Assembly: GCA_028554645.1 (NCBI GenBank)
Contig: JAQOOI010000076.1
Span: forward strand, 1,426,001 to 1,490,000
Length of the DNA: 64,000 nucleotides
Direction: 5' to 3'
Origin: Omphalotus guepiniiformis
Lineage: Eukaryota > Basidiomycota > Agaricomycetes > Agaricales > Omphalotaceae
Shown: positions 1 to 11,800 of the stretch, piece after piece
Numbering within the stretch: position 1 is the stretch's first letter
How the letters are laid out: each line of letters opens with the position of its first letter
Program-made: the position numbers and the translations under genes
The notes under the pieces: generated by a model
Databases searched by the model: none
Seen by the model: only the letters and a program-made list of their open reading frames with translations
Told to the model about the DNA's origin: nothing

Positions 1-661
1 TCGTCCTCGAACGAAAAAAGTCTTCTTGAAGACCCGCCGCCCAGTCACTGTCCAGCCGCGTCGTCGATATGGAGTGCGGCGGTCAAACTAGCTTTCATCT
101 ACGAACACGACTTGCTCTGGCTGATAGTACCGACCAAAGGTGTACCGGAACTGGGCTCGTTTCCGTTCACACCGCTCGATAGCAACTTTGGTGATCTAAA
201 GTTCCATATTATGTCAAGAAAGGACTTTGACCATCCAGTTCACGACACACCTTTTTCAATGACAAAACCTGTGCTTTTCAGAACCCTCCAGATTGTTGAG
301 ACATTCACTTCAACTCCTCTTCTCGTTGAAAGCTCCTGCTTGATCTCGTCCAAGTATAATTCAGGTGCTTTGACAAGGAGTCCATGAATAAACTAGGTAT
401 GTTTCAATCAAGAGGTCGAGGCAGAATAGAAGAACTTACCCGGACATCGAAAAAGGTAAGCTTCCGTGGTCTTCCTCGCAGGCTGACACGCCCGAATCGA
501 TCTTGTAGCCGAACTGCTTTTCGATGTTCTGAGAGAATGCGCTGAACTGTCCTGCGCTTGCAATTGGATTTGTTCACAATTTCATCAATAGTTGAGCATG
601 TCCTTCTTAGATGAACAAGAGTACGTCGCAAATCATCTGAGAGACGCTTTCCTCGTGTCAT
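1..661 (-). pseudogene. Tc1/mariner-type DDE transposase, partial, with a premature stop
   Basis: Read on the minus strand from an ATG at 661. Exon 1 (440-661) encodes a helix-turn-helix like those of Tc1-type transposases (IDEIVNKSNCKRRTVQRIL) and ends at a GTAAGT donor. Exon 2 (249-392) gives a second HTH with LDEIKQELSTRRGVEV and STIWRVLKSTGF. Exon 3 (from 195 to beyond base 1) carries the start of the DDE domain, FVDES followed by FDRRTPYR. The introns are 47 and 53 nt. A TAG at 88-90 interrupts the catalytic-core motif where these proteins normally have Ser or Ala, so this copy looks inactive. The rest of the domain lies outside the window. I could not define terminal inverted repeats or a TA target duplication. 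The family call is from recognition of the motif layout; inactivity is inferred from the one stop. Confidence 0.75.
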
Positions 662-1223
662 TGGTAGGTCTATGAGTGAGCGTAGTCGAGGTATGAAGTC
701 AAGAGGTAAATTACAGAGCCGGTGTGACCTAACCTCACTCAGCACCTCTCACACTTGTATCTATACAAACGTCAACCTGGGCGCGCACTATACATCACTA
801 CTGGCCACGACATATTGCAATGAGTTGGCTGTCCCAAAGGTTGTTCACGAGGTATGGTGTTCAGGGCACTGGAAGGGGGTGCTTTTCTGGATGAAGGAGT
901 ACAATGTTTTTTTACGAATCTATTGCTTGGGCGCACAAGAAGGGAGTATTACGACTGTAACGAGCCAAAAATCGAGTAGATCGGTGCAGAAATGAGTGCG
1001 ATATCGTGTTGGAAAGATCCTGCTGTATTTCTTGAAAAAATCGTGCGCGTGAGAGCATGTGCCAACTCTTTTGCAAACAGCAATAAAGAGCCTGTGAAGT
1101 CGCTGAAAGTGTATCGGCCCGGAATTTAGGTCGCTGTATATCAATTACCTTTAGATCAAACAAAGCAAATGCCATTTCTGGTTCCGCGATCATATTCTTG
1201 TCTGCGTTCCTTTCAAATCTCTC
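662..1223. other. Intergenic, no gene recognised
   Basis: This stretch between the transposase remnant and the PalB gene holds only short open frames without family resemblance. The start of the transposon may lie here, but no terminal repeat could be fixed by eye. Confidence 0.4.
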
Positions 1224-4200
1224 ATGCAAAGATCGCCCGCAAGAGATGCTGAAGTACGAAACATGCTCTTCATTTCTCATTACATATATACTTATCTAGT
1301 GGCTTTGAAGTCGGCCTATGCAAAAGCCACGAAGGCAGAATTGACGCGAGACTATGATAACGCATTTCGCCTGTATATCAAAGCAACAGAATCGTTTCTT
1401 CATCTGAGTAGATCAGGCTCTGCTACGGAAAGGGAGAAATCAGCCTGGAAAGCTCAGGCGAATAAAGCACTTGAAAGAGCGGAAAAGATCAAACAAATAA
1501 TCGGAAAGTCGAAGCCAAACCAAGGGCCAGTCGATGTTAAAACTGCCGGAATCGAACACCATTTCGAATCAGCGGTGCAACTAACGCCAGTAGTCGTCGA
1601 TCATTTCTCTCCGCGTAAGCGTATGAACCCTCAGTTTCCTCACGCGAGCCTAACTTACTACGAAGAGGAACAAAGCTACGTGCTAAAGAAGGGTGAAACC
1701 GTCAACGGCAGAGTATATCCCCTCTGGAATGACCAACCCGGAACAATGGCGTATGACGAGTTCTTCATTTGTACATATATACTTGAGCTCTTATACTCGT
1801 CTGCAGGGAACTCAAACAGCCTCCTCTGTCCGAAATACAACAGACAATGGCAGCTATTTGGAAGCGGGGCAATGAATACCCATCCAAGCATCCGCCAAGA
1901 ATGGCCCTTTCTCCTCAAGATATATCACAAAATATAGTATCAGACTGTTCATTGTGTGCATCGATAGCAGTCTGCTTGGAGCATGCTCGACGGTTTGGCT
2001 CCAATGTTGGTTGGTCATTCTGTTGTTACAGTTATAACTGCTAATGTTCCAGTAGCTTCTTGAGCCGATCTTACATGAGCCTTCTCAATCACGAAGAACG
2101 CAAATAGTCGCAGCATCCCGCGAATCCGCATTGAATGTTTATGAACTCAAACTGTTCTATAATGGGAACTGGAGACGCGTACGTTTACTTTTATTGGTTT
2201 TCACCGTAGATGAACCTTTGTTTCCTTTTAGATCAGTAAGATAAGGCACACGCAGCATGCCAGATGCTAACTGACTCTTATTCATAGCAATTGATGATCA
2301 GCTGCCTTACCATCCGACTCTAGATATACCTCTGTGTTTAAGCTGTGCTTCCTCTGAAGTAGGTATGGAGGCGTTACCGGTTTGGCCAAGCCTAATTGAG
2401 AAGGGGGTGAGTGGATTACCAACGATCGTATGAAATTCGATGCATTGAAAGCATACAGTATTTGACCTTAATGGGTGGATATGATTTCCCGGGGTCGTAA
2501 GTCACTATCTTAGCAATTCAAAATGTACAACGTTGATAGTTCCTTTGTATCATAGGAATTCGTGCATCGATATACAGTATGCAGCGTTTAGATCTCGTTG
2601 CGTTTCACTGACACATCTACTAGTACCTTACTGGGGTGGATACCGGAACATATTGACATCAAGAGGTACGGAGACTGAGATACAGTTTGTACTGAGTGCT
2701 GATTCTGTTCCCAGCCCAGAATTTGAGAGAGAACGCACCTGGACCAGAATCCTGGATGGATTTATCTCTGGTGCGTTCCACCGGATGTATAGAGATCTTC
2801 AACACCTAAACGCTTAGCTCGTGTCGCAGGCCAATGCATGGTCACTCTTGGGACTGGATCAGACCTGAATAATCAGCATAGTACCCTCCATCTACTACAG
2901 GCTCACAGCTACGCAGTTATCGGTGCGTCGCTTGTCGATATATACACACTCGGCTGAAATTCGGGATACAGATATATGTGAAACCAATAGTGAACGATTT
3001 CTCACAGTGCTGGATTCATGGGTTTTGTCTAACGATACAAGCTTCTCCTCTCGTCAAAAGCCCAGTTCGTGTCCTAACGCACCTTCATGGAGAGGAGATA
3101 CTGATCTCAATTTTTACAGGAGTCCTAAACATCTCTTGGTCAGATGCCCTCGAGCTATTTGAAGGCTTATATCTCAGTTGGAATCCTGAGATGTGGGAAT
3201 CAACCTTGGTATATCATGGGTATGTGCCCGTCTCGTCTGAACTACAAACCCTGAGATTGGCTTGTCAGCAAGTGGAGAATAAACGATAACGAGACTTGTT
3301 AGTTTCCCGTTCCTGACCCTTCATTATGGTCTCATGCTTTCGAGATAGCATCTTCTCGCCAAATCCGTGTTACCATTCGTACCTCTGATGACAACAGGGA
3401 CCAAGAAGTCTGGGTATTGCTCACCAGACACGTTCGTGATACCAGACAGACTTCGGCATACATCGCTTTGAAAACACAATTAGAGGACGATTCTGCCGCA
3501 ACCTTGTTTACATCCAATGATCAAGCTATTGCTGAGAAGGTTAGGTTTTCGTCCATACTCCAGACGCCATGTCTAATTTATCTATCAGGGAAGATACACC
3601 AACAGTCCGCACTGTCTGGTAATTAGGTTGCTTCTGACAATGACCACTGCATTGATTCCTTTCTAGAATAGGCTGAAGATTCCCCCGCTTCAATCATGTG
3701 GAAATGGAACCTTATCCATTTCCGCGCTTTACGAGGGGCCATCGGAGGACGTTGGATTCACGGTGACAGTATATTCAGCAAAGACAAGAATTGCTTGGGA
3801 AGAGAAGAAATCGAAACTTCCGTTCACAGAAAAGGTGGCGTACTTCTGCAATTGTCCTCATTTTGCACTGACGCGTGTTCGAAGCTCGATGACGATTTCA
3901 CCGCTAGGAATTCTGGAGGAAACTCGACGAATCCATCTTTCATGATTAATCCTCAGTATCATCTTCGCATAAATCCACCAAAACAGGCTACATCTAGATC
4001 GAAAGCCAAGGTCGTCTTGACAGTACAATCGAACAAGGATTTGCCAGTCCATATAATGGTTGTATGGTCACAAGGAGAGCGAGTCTATGAGTATATTGAT
4101 TGCCTTACACCAAATAAAGACCGAGCTAACGGTTATTTTAAAGGCCGTCACAGAAAGATATCGTGGCCACCTCCGGGAAATACGCCTATGGTTTTGCCAG

Positions 4201-4900
4201 AGCCAGTGCACTGCTCTCGCGTACGCTCTAATTTCTAATTCGAGTCCTATGTACTTATGCCACTTTCAGCCGGGAGTTATAATGTTATTGTATCCGCCTT
4301 CGAACCCAACCTGCTTGGATCATTTTCACTGTCCATCGACAGTTCAGAAAGGATTGACATTTCAAGGATTTCTCAGGAGGGAGCCGGTATGTATAGCAAG
4401 ATCGTGAAGGGAACATGGTGAGCTTTCAAGAGCCGATATGCACTAATGGTTTCATAATCATGTTTGAAGGAATCACCTAACAGCTGCGGGAGCTCCGAGT
4501 TACAATCGTTATTTTCACAACCCAGTGTTCGAGCTTCAGGTGCCATCATCAGCCCAGATCAAGTGAGCAACTCTCATTGAAAGTGTACTTGTACAACAGT
4601 CGATCAATTAATTCGTGTAGAGTCCGTCTACAGCTTGTTCGTCAAATATCCGGGGCTTCCTTGAATTTGACTGTCTATTCAGTCTCACAAGATATGTCCG
4701 TCGAAGAGCACGCCACTTCTGGAGCCTATGATGATGCGATATCAGGTGTCGCGACGCCTCTGACATCCTTTCCCAAGGGAACCTATTGGCTCGTCCCATC
4801 GACATACACACCTGGCGTGCACGCCACCTTCCAGCTGATGGTGTATAGCACCGTCGCATCCATAGAAATCAAGGCGCGGAATGTGCCCGTGTCGGGCTGA
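1224..4900 (+). CDS. palB: Calpain-like cysteine protease of the PalB/Rim13 (calpain-7) family
   Basis: A 21-exon model that closes in frame at 882 aa. Residues about 30-85 form an MIT domain (ATKAELTRDYDNAFRLY). The protease core follows: VNGRVYPLW, the catalytic-Cys region DCSLCASIAVCLEHARRFG, ELKLFYNGNWRR, IDDQLPYHP, and the His region AHSYAVID. Two C2L-type domains follow (EVWVLLTRHVRD; NPQYHLRI; YFHNPVFELQVPS). In ascomycetes this protease works with ESCRT-III in ambient-pH signalling and cleaves the PacC/Rim101 factor; that role is transferred by homology. Position 2232-2235 is a 4-nt exon (see findings). Where the family has Asn-Pro-Trp, the frame reads LDSWV. The start at 1224 is the least certain part, since no in-phase upstream exon was found, and the exon boundary near 3064 has alternatives. 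It converges with RIT1, 101 bp away. Confidence 0.88.
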
Positions 4901-5001
4901 TTGACTTCACCTTTTGACACTGACGATTTCATTTGTGCTTGGAGAAGTGGAGAGGGTTCTGCGGAGAAGATATCTTACTCAATGGGAGCATGAGTTGCCT
5001 T

Positions 5002-6778
5002 CTACTTTATGAACAAGCTTGATGTCAAGAGGAACTCGTTCACCCTCTTGAGTGTGTTGCGAGAGGGATTGGCTTCTGGTCGATCAGCAATGATCCACTC
5101 CAATCGTTTCCGGATGGTGTTCTTGTCTAGAAATGCTTCATACTTGAGTAAACCATCATGTGTAGAAAATGTATTCAATATACCAAGTATTTCCCTAGAT
5201 CCCGTCACCGTAAACAGTCCGTCTTCATCGAAGAATTTCTGTAGGGTCACCACAGCGACGCCAACGCTGATATCTTTACCGGTATCACAGGAGATACAGA
5301 CGCGCATTCCTCGGGACAATTGTGCCTGTATGAATTCCACGGAACGCGGGAGAACGGTGTTCAAAAAATGTGCTTGGCCTTTCTTTCCCTCGAGGTGTTG
5401 GATTCTCAATAAATTAGGCTTTTCATCTCCAAAGCCACCGACGCTCTGCTGAGTGATTGTGATGAATGCCATGTCATAAGGCACAGCACCGGATTCTGCC
5501 TTGAAGCAGGTAGAAGTTCCCGGTCCAGTCGTTAAAACATCGGAGTTAGAGCACAGGACAATGCGTCCATCCACTTTTGTAATCACAGAGGGCATTCGAG
5601 CAGTCTCTTCCACGCGCGCCTTTGAAACAATTGCAGAAACGACACTGTCGATGGACGATCGATCTGCAGACAGGATTTGATTGCGATTGTTCCAGAATAT
5701 GCCCGGATTCAGTCCCTGAAATCATTGAAAAAGACTCCCTGAACATCTTTTCCCCGAGGTTTTGAATATATCTCACCATTCCCCACAGTTCGTGATCGTC
5801 ACCAGAACCTTGGACATACACATAACCACCCCTTCGACGGTCCGAGCCTTCCTCGACTTGAGCGGAGGCAGATACACAAATTATTGGTAGAAATCTCCTT
5901 TCCTCATCTGAGAAAGTAGGGAATACAGAAGACGCTGGAGTGATCCATATTGGCCTGAGAGGGTGCGGTAGGTGCGGTAGCGCGTACGATGATTTCTAGA
6001 AATAAACATATAAGAGACGGAAAGGTGCAGACACCATTGTGTGCTCACTGACGTTTAATGAACCCGCCCATCCATCAAGAAGCCGTTCAATTTGAGAGTG
6101 TTCCTGGCTGCTGACTGAGCCTGGAGGTGTATGAAGATCCACATCCCACTGCAAGCGTGCAGACGATGAACTTTCTTGGGCATGACGCAAGAGGATTGCG
6201 CGATTTATCACAGCGCACCAAATAGGAACAGTTTTGGACAAGGCGTCGGGTATTCGTTTTCCTGACCTTGTCGAGTCTACAAGGACCATACTGTATAGCT
6301 GTCAGATTTCACTGGTATCAGCGAAAAGGAAGGAATGCCACGGACCCTTGATACTCCGAAATGAGGGGTAGTAAGTGTAGGTTGGGCCGTCTTAGGTTGT
6401 AACTCCAATTCGAGAAATGGCCGTCTGTCGATTTGAAGTAGGCCGGGTATGGTGCTACCTAAGATTTTGGATAAACAATCGATAGCCCTGATTCCTGTTA
6501 AACGGGCCCACGATAGTAGGATCGGTGTACCAGGCACCGCATCGTAAGTTTGCTACATAAAAAGGGATTAGCATAAACGCGTCGCAAACAGGCTCAAATG
6601 CTATACGTAGTAGCGGCAGGTTAGGATAGGCATCGTGAACTTGGTTTACGAACTTGATGTCTTCTTCTATGGAATGCACGCGATTATAAATGTCCAAGGA
6701 TTCCTTACGCAGGTAGGATAATGCTTGGCTCTTATCATGTTGAAGTTCGGTATTGAATAAGGATGAAGTAGGTATCAT
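5002..6778 (-). CDS. RIT1: tRNA A64-2'-O-ribosylphosphate transferase Rit1
   Basis: Six exons (6607-6778, 6512-6552, 6346-6458, 6053-6290, 5777-5995, 5002-5715) give 498 aa with all phases consistent. Rit1 adds a ribosyl phosphate to A64 of cytosolic initiator tRNA-Met, barring it from elongation. Visible family motifs are KESLDIYNRVHSIEEDIKFV near the N terminus, NLRCGAWYTDP, YFKSTDGHFSNW, VDSTRSGKRIPDALSKTVPIW, and the C-terminal phosphatase-like domain with CDTGKDISVGVA and a final NPSRNTLKRVNEFL. The start is the ATG at 6778, just before the conserved N-terminal block. An upstream in-frame ATG at 6865 would add 29 unconserved residues. It shares a 166-bp divergent promoter region with the coiled-coil gene at 6945. 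Confidence 0.92.
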
Positions 6779-6944
6779 ATGGAGGTTACAATTGGCTGAG
6801 GAGAAAGAAAGTGTTGTGGTTAGACGCCCATCAAAACGCGTGCACGTGAGGCCAGTCGCGTTCACACCATATCAGTTCCACCATCAACTCCAGATACTGA
6901 AAAGATCTCCTCTTCAACGTGTAATAAGAAAGTGTTGCTCTACC

Positions 6945-9083
6945 ATGTCTCTTTCCGATGTTGAAAAAGTCTCAGCCATGATATCTTGCCTCGGTGGACC
7001 TTCATATCCTGCTTCTGAGTTGGAATGGGCGATCGAGCTTACGGCGGGTAGAAATGTAATGAGATGGCTCGCGTCACAAGTCGATGTGTTGGAAGACGGA
7101 GACGATGAAGACGTCATTCTTCGCGCCGCACTCCAGGACATTGCTCTAGAAGACGAGGAAGTTCAAATGTGCGTAATCTTGCCCTGATAGCTACTCCTCT
7201 CTTGATACATGGTGTTGCAGATTGAAACGGCTGAAACAGCCTGTGCAAGACTTGGATAGCGCTCCTTCACCTAAAACTGCTTCGAGCGACTACCTGGCGC
7301 CAAGTAGACGGAGGTTTGTCGCCGGCTTCATGCTGCTCTCTCGCCCCACTGATCGAAGTTCCGAGTGTAGCTTACATTGCACTCTTCTCGACAATCTAGC
7401 TTATTCTACCGAAACAGAAGTTACTCAGTTGAAGCTTAGACTGCAACAGACTAAGTGAGTGCTACGAGTCCTTGTGTCCTGCTCACCCTGATGGACATCA
7501 TCAGACTTGCCTCCCAGCAACTGTCTCGAACTGTGAAGACCCTAAAGACAGAACTTGAACGACTGGACGGAGAAATACATGAGCAGGAGGATGGACTTTC
7601 GGACCTTTCTATCAAGGTATGTCCCAACCAGAATATCCTTTGAGTGATAAGTTTCGTAACAATATACAGATGGATACTGCCATCTCACGTACAACTCAAC
7701 GCTCTTATGAGATTATTGATACCCTCAATTTCGATCCGCACAATGTTGCACAAGGTCAATGTGTGTTTCAATTCCAAGCTACCGTCTGCCAGGCAACTAA
7801 TCCATTAAAAGCAGCTCTCCAAGCTGATACAAGCACTGCCATGCTAGCCACAGTTCTGGACAATCGTTCAGAGATCACCGAGAAAATCGCTCGGCAGCTG
7901 GAGACCGTTACCTTGTATCAGCAACGTCTGCCTGCCTCTCAAGATCTGAGATCTGAGGCTTCACGACTACAAGCACTTCTCTTTCGCAATCACAAAAGCT
8001 CGAGTCTTCGATCCTTGGCCGAAGATAGTGCTTTCTGTGGCCAGATGCAGGAATACGTTAGATTACTGCAAAACCTGGCCAGCGATGATGGCGAGATATA
8101 TGATGTTTTGCAGCAGATTGTTGACGCTGAAATTCGACATGACGGAAGAGCTTTAGACGTCGACATTGCCGATGAACTGAACATGGCTTGGAATACTGAT
8201 CAAGCAAACGTCTTGCAAGCTAAGGCATTGATACTTAAAACTGTGAGTCGGTTTCTGTGCCTCATGAATTCACGTTTATCTATACCCTACATCTAGGCAC
8301 TAAGAAGGTTCGACGATAGTGTCTGTCCACCTCTCCAGGATCTACATAGGTTCCTTTCTGAGCGTACTTCCTTCTTGCGAGACACTGCTGCTGCTGTCGG
8401 AGCGCTCGGGGAAGAGATGGAAGAAATAAATGGTGATCTACAGAAAGCCATGCAACGAAGACCCGTGGTGATGAAGGCTGATCAGGAACGCGACTTTGAA
8501 GAGGAAATAAGGAAGACTTTGAAAGAGCTGAAAGGTAGACTCACCTTGTATCCTAGAGGTGCTTTCTGCTAAAATGAATACACAGACCTTAGGCTTTCGG
8601 ATCTTCCTCCTCTGGTGCTTCTAGACCAAAAAGATATCCTAGACGAATTACACGCAGTGCAAGAGAGAAATCAGACACTCGATATTCAGGAAGATCGCTG
8701 GACGGACTCGTTACCTTCATCATTAAACTCTCTGCAAGTATCCGCGTATTTGCCTGATATTGTTGCATTTTTTAATTTTGCGTCATCTCAGGCAAGCAAG
8801 GCATGACACCGTGCTCTCTGCTACCTATGGACATTCACTTTTGAACACGATTCCGCCTTATCACCCATCCCCTAATATCGTAGATCTGCAAGTAGACGCC
8901 AAGGCTAAGCGCGATGAATTGACTTCAGCTGTTCACACGTTGCAGAAGGTCTGTAGATCCTTGCTGTTAGTATGAAGTGACTCACTCAATTGAGATACGT
9001 AGGGAGTCGAGTCTATGGAGAGTAGCCGGACCCAGCGGAAACTTAGATCATTCGTAGATCGATGGAATGCGGTGCCTACGTGA
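6945..9083 (+). CDS. Coiled-coil protein resembling augmin subunit HAUS3
   Basis: Eight exons (6945-7168, 7221-7454, 7505-7616, 7670-8242, 8297-8534, 8586-8745, 8792-8948, 9003-9083) give 592 aa, closing in frame. The N terminus has a small globular motif (LEWAIELTAGRNVMRWLASQ), then long heptad-rich stretches (LKLRLQQTKLASQQLSRTVK and onward). This matches the layout of HAUS3/Aug3, a subunit of the augmin complex that recruits gamma-tubulin to spindle microtubules. The assignment rests on architecture and the N-terminal WxxxxV/LxWL pattern, not on strong identity, so another coiled-coil spindle or tethering protein is possible. A 97-nt in-frame intron inside exon 2 (from GTAGAC near 7300) cannot be excluded. 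Exon 7 needs the GTATTT donor at 8746; the stronger-looking GTATCC donor would lead straight to a stop. Confidence 0.6.
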
Positions 9084-9263
9084 ATTTGCATGTTCGAGCA
9101 AGCTTAGCTTGATCAGGTCATTTTATTGTACATCTCTATCACTTTATCATTGAACTTCTCCAATGTTTGCTTTCAACTGTAAACTACGTGGCCCTTCCCG
9201 GAAATCAACTGCATTGTGGCCTGTCATAGCCTAGAGCGCAACAGTGGCTCCCAGTCAACACGT

Positions 9264-11385
9264 TCAACCTTCGAGAGAGACCAATTCTTTTAATATCATC
9301 GCACTGCAACACATCAAATGGAGCCATACCAAGTCAGGTTTCAGATCTTTGACACTGGCAGCACCGAGAAGCCGCATGCCCGTAATTATTTCTCGATGAA
9401 GAATGCTGATGATCTTGGAAACTCCAGCTTCGCCGTAGGCCTAAAACAGACGTGTTTGTCTCAACTAGTTACTCAGAGGTCTGACAAATAAACTTACACT
9501 TTGGGCATAGAGGAATGCTCGACCAAGGCCCACTGCTTTGGCTCCGAGGCAGAGTGCTTTCAAAACATCTGCAATTCGATGCGATGCGGTCAATAAGAGT
9601 TTAGAAGGAGTGTCCTAGTTAGGATCACCTGTCGCACGTTGAATTCCACCTGAGATAGCACTGTCAGAATTGCACGAGCAAGGCAATCAGTGCTCTAGCT
9701 TACCATCGATGTAAACTAGCACACCGTGTTAACAAGTGCATGCAGATGATCGGCTGGCAACGCACCTTCCATCTTGTTGAATACATCAGGTCTCTCTCGA
9801 CGAATCCGATAAAGAACTTCTATAGGTGGTAAAGAACTAGGTAACGTCAGTCAGTTCTGCATAGTAAAAGTAATAGTGAACATACTATTCTAGTTGTCGC
9901 CCTAAAATAGTTCCGTGAGACGATATTATATTTGGACAGGGAAAATTCAGCACTCACCGCCATGGTTCGAGAGCAGTATTCCGTCTACTCCAGCTTCAGC
10001 CGCCAGCACGGCATCCTACGAAAGCAAGTGAATGACTTTTAGTTAATTCGCTTCGCCGAGGATGGAAGAGCAGGGAATGAATACCTCAACGGACTGGACA
10101 CCTATGAATATCGCCTGTGAGCAAGCCCAGGCAAAGAAAGTAAAAAAGGATTTAAGAACTACAGGTAACTTCGTGACACTTCGAAGCCATGGAATTACAT
10201 TGTCCCAAGTCATATCGACATCAAATAAGAAAACACCCTGATCACTGGAACCTAGGACATTGATTTTGCCATCTCCTTCGCCCTCTTGGTAGTACTTCTG
10301 CCCCTCCTGTTCTGCTTCGAGCACCCAAGGGCTTCTCACGTCTCTTTCTCTGTTCCCAATCACAGGCGCATCCACCGTTAGAAATATAGCTTTATATCCA
10401 AGTTTCTCCATCTCATTCACCAATTTCGTAGCTTCAGTTTGATCCTTCGTCTTATACAGTTGGAAAAACAAAGTCTGGGAAGGTAAAGCGTTGGCAGCGA
10501 GCTCAGCGGGTGACACTGAGGAGTACGTCGAAACCATTTGAATGATATTTGCTGAGCCGCAGGCTCTCGTAATGTTCAATTCACCTTCAATAGAACTCAG
10601 CAAACAAGCGAGAAATACAACTGAGATCTCATCCTACCTAGTGGATGTCCGAGTTTTGCAATTGCGGCTCCAGAAGCAAAAATCGGTAAGGCGGACTTGT
10701 AACCTAGAATCGTAGTAGAAGGATCGCATTTAGACAGAGGACGCAAGACTCGAGCATTGAAGAAAAATCGAGAGAATGCTCGCGCATTTTCACGAAGAGC
10801 TAGCGTTCCGATAAGCAATCTAGAATATCTCTGCAGAAAGACGAGCCTCACTAATTTCGTCGTCCGTGCCTGCAGAATAGAAGGACAATGCTTTATATGA
10901 CAGAACCTTTCTTGCAACGTCCTTGAACAAACGCTTTTAGGGCACTGAAACGATTTACAAGGCATGTAAGATACCTCCATATCACCCAAGCTCAGTATCC
11001 GGTGCAAGGGTGGTCTTTGCTTTAATGCTTCCTCAACTCGAATTTCGTCCTTCGTTTTCGGAGTCGTTTCCTTCTCCAAAGCGAGCTGACTAATTGCAGC
11101 AGAATCGAGTGTACCGAGATGTTGTGAGGGCGAGAGACTCTTTTCGAGAGCATCTTTGGGATGTATGGGTTCGTATGCTAATGTCGCATCTCGTCCTGCA
11201 AACTTGAGAATGATACCGGCGCCTCCCGGGTGTTTCTGGATTACCGACTTAGTTCGGTTTGTGAATAAGGAGAGCACTTTACACACCTGAAGAAAATCTG
11301 TTACATCGTAGACTTTGTCGTTTATAATGACCCAGCAAGAGCTGGAGTTATTGTGTACTGCAACTTCGTTCAAAGTCAAGGCCAT
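9264..11385 (-). CDS. CYB2: Flavocytochrome b2, L-lactate dehydrogenase (cytochrome)
   Basis: Twelve exons give 505 aa. Residues 1-75 are a cytochrome b5 domain with SCWVIINDKVYDVTDF, the haem ligand in KHPGG and the second His in PIHPKD. The remainder is the FMN-dependent alpha-hydroxyacid dehydrogenase barrel: STTILGYKSALP, FFQLYKTKDQ, FLTVDAPVIGNRERDVRSPW, LLSNHGGRQLE (active-site His and Arg), YIDGGIQRATDVLKALCLGA and GRAFLYAQSAYGE. The enzyme oxidises L-lactate or a related hydroxyacid and passes electrons through haem to cytochrome c. The start at 11385 puts the b5 domain at residue 2, so no mitochondrial presequence is seen; the ATG at 11412 adds only nine residues. Exons of 12, 16 and 21 nt encode part of the barrel. 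After KLPVVLK at about 10146 the frame has some 16 unusual residues before GVQSVE. The last ~25 codons are unconserved. Confidence 0.9.
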
Positions 11386-11800
11386 GATAGATACCTTCTG
11401 GTATGTTTCCAAGAACAGTGGAAGCGACTCTCGGTCCGGGTAATACTATTAGGACGCAGAGAAGTCAGCTGGACAGTACAGTCCTTCCTCATTACAGCGT
11501 TTCACACGACAATGTTCAGATGTAGAATTCTCGAAGGCCATAGCGAGAAAAGCGTGGACTCGGAGCGCCGCCTACGGACGAAGGGCGAGAGAGAGGCCTT
11601 CAGAACGTTGATGTTATCCGAATAATGAGAAGACGAGTTGAAGCGAGATAATTCGAGACCTTTTACGCAAAAATAACGGAATTCACTTGGGGTTTCGTCA
11701 GTGTATCAGCTTGAAGGAAGAGTATGGGTTCACGTGCAGACGCGAAACGCGCTACATAAGCGCTGAGTCCTGCTTTGACTTCAAGTGGGCGATCATCATC
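11386..11800. promoter_or_regulatory. Shared divergent promoter region of CYB2-like and DIS3 genes
   Basis: These 415 bp separate two genes transcribed away from each other. No TATA box or other specific site could be fixed by eye. The region is assigned only from gene orientation. Confidence 0.4.

Noticed and set aside
912..1280. 122-aa minus-strand open frame
   Set aside because: No domain, overlaps the PalB start region on the other strand, and its composition looks like chance.
1251..1296. 46-nt intron (GTACGA to CTAG) at the PalB start
   Set aside because: The join is out of phase with the MIT domain frame.
8738..8806. GTATCC donor giving a short end to the HAUS3-like protein
   Set aside because: It leads straight to TGA; the GTATTT donor eight bases on gives a long conserved-looking coiled-coil end.
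10100..10150. U12-type intron starting AAATCCTTT in flavocytochrome b2
   Set aside because: One mismatch to the U12 donor and no matching 3' end that keeps the frame.
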